Notes under the pieces: model-generated
What the model was told of the DNA's origin: nothing
Database searches by the model: none
Seen by the model: only the letters and a program-made list of their open reading frames with translations
Origin: Lentimicrobium saccharophilum
GTDB taxonomy: Bacteria > Bacteroidota > Bacteroidia > Bacteroidales > Lentimicrobiaceae
Assembly (NCBI RefSeq): GCF_001192835.1
Contig: NZ_DF968183.1
Span: 620,001-684,000 of the forward strand
Direction: 5' to 3'
Length of the DNA stretch: 64,000 nucleotides
Shown here: positions 59,921 to 64,000 of the stretch, piece by piece
Numbering within the stretch: the stretch's first letter is position 1
Layout of the letters: the number at the start of each line of letters is the position of its first letter
Translations under genes and position numbers: made by a program

Positions 59921-60854
59921 GCTCCGGGGAGCATATGCCCTCCTGTTTCTGCTTCTGCTACTGCCTTTTATCATCATTGCCCAAAAACCGGCACAGCAGC
60001 ATAGTAATCCGGACACAACAGAAAGCAATACAATCAACAAGGCCCGGATAAACGGACTGTTGATCGGCGGTGGTCTGGCATATGCCGGCAGTATGACCGG
60101 GCTATACCATTTGTGGTTTAAAAATTATCCGCAATCCTCCTTTCACTTCATCAACGATAATCATGAATGGCTCCAGATGGATAAAGCAGGCCATGCTACC
60201 TCGTCGTATTACATAGGGCTACTCGGAAATGAAGCGCTCCGTTGGGCAGGTTTCAACAATAAGAAAGCCGCATGGTATGGTGGCAGTATGGGATTCGCCT
60301 ACCTTACCGTTATTGAAATCCTGGATGGTTTCTCTGCCGGCTGGGGGGCTTCTTCCGGTGATCTGATCGCAAACAGCCTTGGATCGGCAGCATTCATCAG
60401 TCAGCAATTAATCTGGGAGGAACAGCGCATACTTATGAAATGGTCGTTTCATATGACCGGATATGCGAAATACAGACCCGACCTGCTTGGCAGGTCTTTT
60501 ACCGAGAGGGCCCTTAAAGACTACAATGGACAAACCATCTGGCTGTCAGCCAATATCCGTTCATTCCTGAAAAACGAACGCCGTTTCCCCGGATGGCTGA
60601 ATATTGCATTTGGCTATGGTGCTGAGGGGATGATCGGGGCGAACTCCAATCCCGCCTTCCACAACGACGAGCCGGTTCCTGGATTTGACAGATACAGGCA
60701 ATTCTACATCTCACCAGATATCGATCTCACGAGGATAAGGACGAAATCTCCATTGCTGAATAAAACCCTTAAAACCTTCGGGTTTCTGAAAATTCCCCTG
60801 CCGGCGCTTGAATTCAGCAGCAAAGGCGTAAAATTTCATCCCCTGTATTTCTAA
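59910..60854 (+). CDS. DUF2279-family outer-envelope protein
   Basis: The ATG at 59910 gives a signal peptide (MYIRLRGAYALLFLLLLLPF ending IIAQ), so I use it (314 residues). The DUF2279/YfiM-like core includes WLQMDKAGHATSSYYIGLLGNEALRWAGFNNKKAAWYGGSMGF and ILDGFSAGWGASSGDLIANSLG, with H-bearing DKxGH and SxGD motifs that are conserved in the family. The function is unknown; lipid-linked or membrane-associated roles have been suggested for related YfiM proteins. It overlaps manB by 11 bases and is convergent with ychF, with only 6 bases between stops. Confidence 0.85.
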   Translation: MYIRLRGAYALLFLLLLLPFIIIAQKPAQQHSNPDTTESNTINKARINGLLIGGGLAYAGSMTGLYHLWFKNYPQSSFHFINDNHEWLQMDKAGHATSSYYIGLLGNEALRWAGFNNKKAAWYGGSMGFAYLTVIEILDGFSAGWGASSGDLIANSLGSAAFISQQLIWEEQRILMKWSFHMTGYAKYRPDLLGRSFTERALKDYNGQTIWLSANIRSFLKNERRFPGWLNIAFGYGAEGMIGANSNPAFHNDEPVPGFDRYRQFYISPDIDLTRIRTKSPLLNKTLKTFGFLKIPLPALEFSSKGVKFHPLYF

Positions 60855-60860
60855 GCAGAA

Positions 60861-61958
60861 CTATACATTGAAACGGATATGCATAATATCGCCGTCTTCA
60901 ACAATATAGTTCTTCCCTTCGACATAAAGTTTACCGGCTTCACGGCAGGCATGTTCCGATTTCAGCTCGATGAAATCCTTGTATTTCATCACTTCGGCAC
61001 GAATAAAACCCCGCTCCAGGTCGCTGTGGATTACCCCGGCAGCCTGCGGTGCAGTCATTCCCTTTTTAATGGTCCATGCACGAACTTCTTTGGGTCCGGC
61101 GGTGAAAAATGACATCAGATTTAATATATCATAGGCGGAGCGAACCAGCTTATTTACTCCGGGTTCCGACAGACCTGCATCCTCAAGGAAAATCCCGCGG
61201 TCTTCAGCACTTTCCAGCTCGGCAATCTCAGCTTCCAGCGCACCGGCAATCACCAGAACCTGGGTATCCTCATTTTTTACCGCTTCCTTTATCTGATCCA
61301 CATATTTGTTCCCGTTCACAGCCGATGTATCATCCACATTACAAACATAGATAACCGGCTTATCCGTCAGCAGGTACATATCATCAATAAACCGGCGGTC
61401 GTTTTCTTCTATTTCGAGAGACCGCACTGACTGAAAGCCTTCGAGATGTTCTTTTACCCTGGTGAGCACATCTATACCATGCTTTGCATCTTTGTCCCCC
61501 GATTTCGCAATTTTTTCAAGGCGCTGGATTTTCCGTTCAACCAGGTCGAGGTCCCTGATTTGCAGCTCAAGGTCAACAATCTCCCGGTCGCGGACCGGAT
61601 TAACCGAACCCTCAACATGAGGCAGGTTCTCATCGTCGAAGCAACGCAACACATGAATAATCGCATCTGTTTGCTGAATATCTGCCAGAAATTTATTCCC
61701 GACGCCTTCGCCCTGACTGGCGCCCTTAGCCAAACCCGGAATATCAACAATTTCAACAGTTACCGGCACTACCCTTGCCGATTTGATCAGTTTATCAATT
61801 TCATACAAGCGGTCATCCGGAACAATAATCTGTCCCAGATTCGATTTATTGGTACTGTAAGCAAAATTAGAAGTCTGCCCTTTGGTATTCGATATACAGT
61901 TAAACAGCGTGGTTTTACCGATGTTGGTCAATCCGACAATACCGCATTTTAAAGCCAT
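60861..61958 (-). CDS. ychF: YchF/OLA1-family ATPase
   Basis: 365 residues, normal family length. The N-terminal P-loop is GLTNIGKTTLFN, followed by the switch motif DIPGLAKGASQGEGVGNKFL and by NVDD, in place of the NKxD guanine motif, which is why YchF prefers ATP. A C-terminal TGS domain starts near 280 (FFTAGPKEVRAWTIKKG) and ends in the conserved EDGDIMHIRFNV. It is a ribosome-associated, redox-responsive ATPase. Two overlapping -7 boxes lie upstream. Confidence 0.96.
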   Translation of the reverse strand: MALKCGIVGLTNIGKTTLFNCISNTKGQTSNFAYSTNKSNLGQIIVPDDRLYEIDKLIKSARVVPVTVEIVDIPGLAKGASQGEGVGNKFLADIQQTDAIIHVLRCFDDENLPHVEGSVNPVRDREIVDLELQIRDLDLVERKIQRLEKIAKSGDKDAKHGIDVLTRVKEHLEGFQSVRSLEIEENDRRFIDDMYLLTDKPVIYVCNVDDTSAVNGNKYVDQIKEAVKNEDTQVLVIAGALEAEIAELESAEDRGIFLEDAGLSEPGVNKLVRSAYDILNLMSFFTAGPKEVRAWTIKKGMTAPQAAGVIHSDLERGFIRAEVMKYKDFIELKSEHACREAGKLYVEGKNYIVEDGDIMHIRFNV

Positions 61959-61986
61959 AAGCCTGAAATCTGTTTGATTTGGGGTG

Positions 61987-62004
61987 CAAAGATAGGCAAA
62001 TGTA
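61987..62004 (-). promoter_or_regulatory. Two overlapping Bacteroidota -7 boxes for ychF
   Basis: Reverse-strand TATCTTTG (61987-61994) and TACATTTG (61997-62004) lie 29 and 39 bases before the ychF start. Both match TAnnTTTG, so there may be two start points; no clear -33 element is seen. Confidence 0.5.
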
Positions 62005-62089
62005 GGCGCACTTCGAAGCGGAATACAGTGTTCAGATTTTTTCGCTCAGACCTTTAGTTTACATAAGATAAAACTTTCCCGCCCGGAGA

Positions 62090-63007
62090 TCATTCGTAAA
62101 AATAAGACTCCTTATACGACCAGCCGGTATCAGCCTGATTCATTTCAACCGGAAAATCATCCGAATTGTAAGTAAAGAAACTTTCATCGCCATAGGAATC
62201 TATCAGGTCTCCTGATGAATCATAGTATCGTTCGATCAGGGTCACCACATTATTTTCACCGGCATAAAACCCTGCTTCCGAATATCGGAAAATCTGAAAA
62301 TCTTTGAAAGGGTTCTTCTTGTTATCATAAGTGAAAATTCTTTCCATACTTTTATAAAAACCTTCCCGGTTAAAATCGTCAATTTCGTTTTCTCCGAAGC
62401 AATATAAAATTGAGTTTGCAAAAACAGACCATATACCGGAACTCTTTTCCGGACAGCCATGCTTGCCGGCAACTTTATTATAATAAGTTAAAACGGAAAG
62501 ATTCCCCTGCTGCCAGACAAAATCAACATAAGAAAGCACAATCCACTGTTGATTGATCAGCTGCTTGATTTCCAAACGGGAAACATTGCCATCAGCATCA
62601 ACTGTATAGACCAGTTGCCTGTCTGTTACGTTTGATGAAGTAACAATTACTTTGTCAGCAATCCGTTTATAATTCAACTCATAAGTGATTCCCTGGGAAT
62701 CAAAGTAAGTTGTGTGATTTACCCTGCCATCTGCATCATATTGTATTGTAATGGAGTCCCCCTCCTCTGACCCGCATATGGTGACCAGAAAATTGCTTTT
62801 GTTGTAAATAAACACAGCATTTGAAGAATCCTGTATAAGGCCATTCTCCGTTTCCAATGACTTCAACCTGCAAATCCGCGGTAGTCTTTGATTATTCTGA
62901 TTCTCATCAGTGTCATCATCCGCATCTTTAGTACACGAAGTACTTATAAATAAAAATGATGACAGCAGAATTAAAAATCCCTGACTTAGATTAACTGTTG
63001 CTTTCAT
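62090..63007 (-). CDS. Lipoprotein of unknown function
   Basis: 305 residues. The signal peptide ends in a lipobox (LFISTSC, with the lipidated Cys near residue 25), followed by an Asp/Asn-rich linker (TKDADDDTDENQNNQ) and a beta-rich body with repeated YDADGRVNHTTYF, YTVDADGNVSRLEI and YNSDDFPVEM units. These strand-turn units resemble the YD-type or DUF4595-like repeats common in Bacteroidota lipoproteins. It is probably on the outer membrane facing the periplasm or the surface. A TATTTTTG box lies at 63081-63088. It is downstream of pbpC. Confidence 0.75.
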   Translation of the reverse strand: MKATVNLSQGFLILLSSFLFISTSCTKDADDDTDENQNNQRLPRICRLKSLETENGLIQDSSNAVFIYNKSNFLVTICGSEEGDSITIQYDADGRVNHTTYFDSQGITYELNYKRIADKVIVTSSNVTDRQLVYTVDADGNVSRLEIKQLINQQWIVLSYVDFVWQQGNLSVLTYYNKVAGKHGCPEKSSGIWSVFANSILYCFGENEIDDFNREGFYKSMERIFTYDNKKNPFKDFQIFRYSEAGFYAGENNVVTLIERYYDSSGDLIDSYGDESFFTYNSDDFPVEMNQADTGWSYKESYFYE

Positions 63008-63080
63008 GGGACAAGATTTACAGACTATTGATTTTAAATAGTTTAAGGAAAATTAAGATTGAACGTTTCAATCTTCAATT

Positions 63081-63088
63081 CAAAAATA
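63081..63088 (-). promoter_or_regulatory. Bacteroidota -7 promoter box for the lipoprotein gene
   Basis: Reverse-strand TATTTTTG lies 74 bases before the lipoprotein start, in the gap after pbpC. No clear -33 element is visible. Confidence 0.4.
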
Positions 63089-63144
63089 TATCCGGTAACG
63101 ATCTCAGAAACCAGCCCCGCTATTACGTCCAATCCATTAGCAGC

Positions 63145-64000
63145 TTATATATATGTCACTTTTATCCAAATGTCACTGTTGCGGCCGAGATTATCTGAAC
63201 AGCTGATTTTATACCGGCCTTCTTCAGGTGTAAAAAAAACTTTTTCTCCGGGTAATGCCGCCCTGAGGAGTTTGTCATTCAGGTACCAGTATATCCTGGC
63301 TACCCCGTTTTCGGCATTGCAGGCAAGTTGCAACTGCTGTTTGCGTCCTTTGATGATCAGGTATTCCGCCCCGTCGGTAAGAGAAGTAATGAGAGGGGCA
63401 CCCGAAAATTTAACAGACGGGCAATGGGGATTGTGAGGTGGCAGAGTCTGATATGGAATCTGCATCTCATTATACCATGCAATCAGACCCGGAGGATAGT
63501 ATGGATGCCAAGCTTCCCTGTATCCTTTTTCAGGAAGGCATGACCTGCAATAACTGATTGTTCCCGATTCATTTACATAATGTTTCTGAAGGTGATTGCA
63601 GCGCATCGCAGGAGAAACCCCCGGAATAAAATAGTCCATTACCTGATGATGACAGAAAGTGTCAGGAGGCAATCCGCTTTCAGAGCAAACCAGCCGGTAA
63701 TCGAGGTCTGGCGGAGGGACAAACCATCCGGGCTTTTGAGCTGGCTGGATCGCATTAAATATACTGAACAGCAACGGAACGGCAAAATCAGCCCCGTTGA
63801 GTTCCGGTACGCCATTCCCCGGGAAATTGCCTGTCCATACGCCAATGGTGAAATTTTGATTATAGCCGATAGCCCAGCCATCCCTTCTTCCATAGGATGT
63901 TCCTGTCTTCCAGGCGATTTCCGGCAAATCAGCCGCATCTTTATATTGATTTGGCAGATCAGGACGACGCAGCCGGGTCAGGATTTCCGTAATCAAATAG
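63145..64000 (-). CDS. pbpC: Penicillin-binding protein 1C, C-terminal part
   Basis: The frame is open to the window edge, so the 5' part lies beyond it; about 285 residues are seen. The transpeptidase KTG motif is in AWKTGTSYGRRDGWAIGYN, followed by IGVWTGNFPGNGVPELNG. After it comes the C-terminal domain special to PBP1C (LDYRLVCSESGLPPDTFCHHQ, SPAMRCNHLQKH, the CRSCLP segment and the final beta-sandwich with NGVARIYWYLNDKLL). PBP1C makes peptidoglycan glycan chains; its transpeptidase function is weak in E. coli. The Cys pairs probably form disulfides. Confidence 0.93.
   Translation of the reverse strand, partial: YLITEILTRLRRPDLPNQYKDAADLPEIAWKTGTSYGRRDGWAIGYNQNFTIGVWTGNFPGNGVPELNGADFAVPLLFSIFNAIQPAQKPGWFVPPPDLDYRLVCSESGLPPDTFCHHQVMDYFIPGVSPAMRCNHLQKHYVNESGTISYCRSCLPEKGYREAWHPYYPPGLIAWYNEMQIPYQTLPPHNPHCPSVKFSGAPLITSLTDGAEYLIIKGRKQQLQLACNAENGVARIYWYLNDKLLRAALPGEKVFFTPEEGRYKISCSDNLGRNSDIWIKVTYI

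Overview
The window reads as a chromosomal segment of an anaerobic or facultative Bacteroidota (Bacteroidales-like) organism. Supporting signs are a SusC/SusD pair, five proteins with type IX secretion (T9SS) C-terminal sorting domains, a short 288-residue primary sigma factor, an S1 protein with a long acidic N-terminal extension, A-rich translation starts without strong Shine-Dalgarno sequences, and many Bacteroidota -7 promoter boxes (TAnnTTTG) before genes. I found no tRNA, rRNA, CRISPR array, insertion sequence or phage gene.

Region 1 (1-14 kb) is nitrogen-oxide metabolism. After the end of an outer-membrane barrel gene comes a same-strand run: hcp (hybrid cluster protein), a DUF438/hemerythrin-like/PAS protein, a DUF1858-DUF2249 protein, a cupin, a PepSY-type membrane protein and a second cupin. 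A 1613-residue secreted T9SS protein then separates this run from nrfHA (ammonia-forming nitrite reductase), which ends at a clear terminator. Hcp and NrfHA act on related substrates (NO, hydroxylamine, nitrite), so the small genes between them are candidates for a nitrosative-stress module.

Region 2 (14-22 kb) holds lipoate ligase, a DUF1338 dioxygenase, a large FAD/Fe-S oxidoreductase, and a reverse-strand group of poorly known envelope genes (DUF2490 and partners).

Region 3 (22-42 kb) is surface and carbohydrate biology. It has a T9SS protein with an in-frame TGA, a SusC/SusD pair followed by a secreted PNGase F-like protein, an AbgT transporter, two further T9SS repeat proteins, and a periplasmic GH2 beta-galactosidase. 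SusCD plus the PNGase F-like protein looks like a small locus for glycoprotein N-glycans. A 770-base gap here holds an inverted-repeat element.

Region 4 (42-64 kb) is mostly housekeeping: tcdA, a frameshifted hybrid histidine kinase, ribonuclease Z, rpsA, yidC, pyrG, a lone receiver protein, the primary sigma factor, a DegP-type protease, dapF, an acetyltransferase, mltG, a phosphohexomutase, a DUF2279 protein, ychF, a lipoprotein, and the C-terminal part of penicillin-binding protein 1C, cut by the window end.

The least ordinary items are the Hcp/DUF438/cupin/PepSY cluster beside nrfHA, the PNGase F-like protein with a changed active-site residue, the TGA-interrupted T9SS gene, the frameshifted sensor kinase, and the inverted-repeat element near 35.6 kb.
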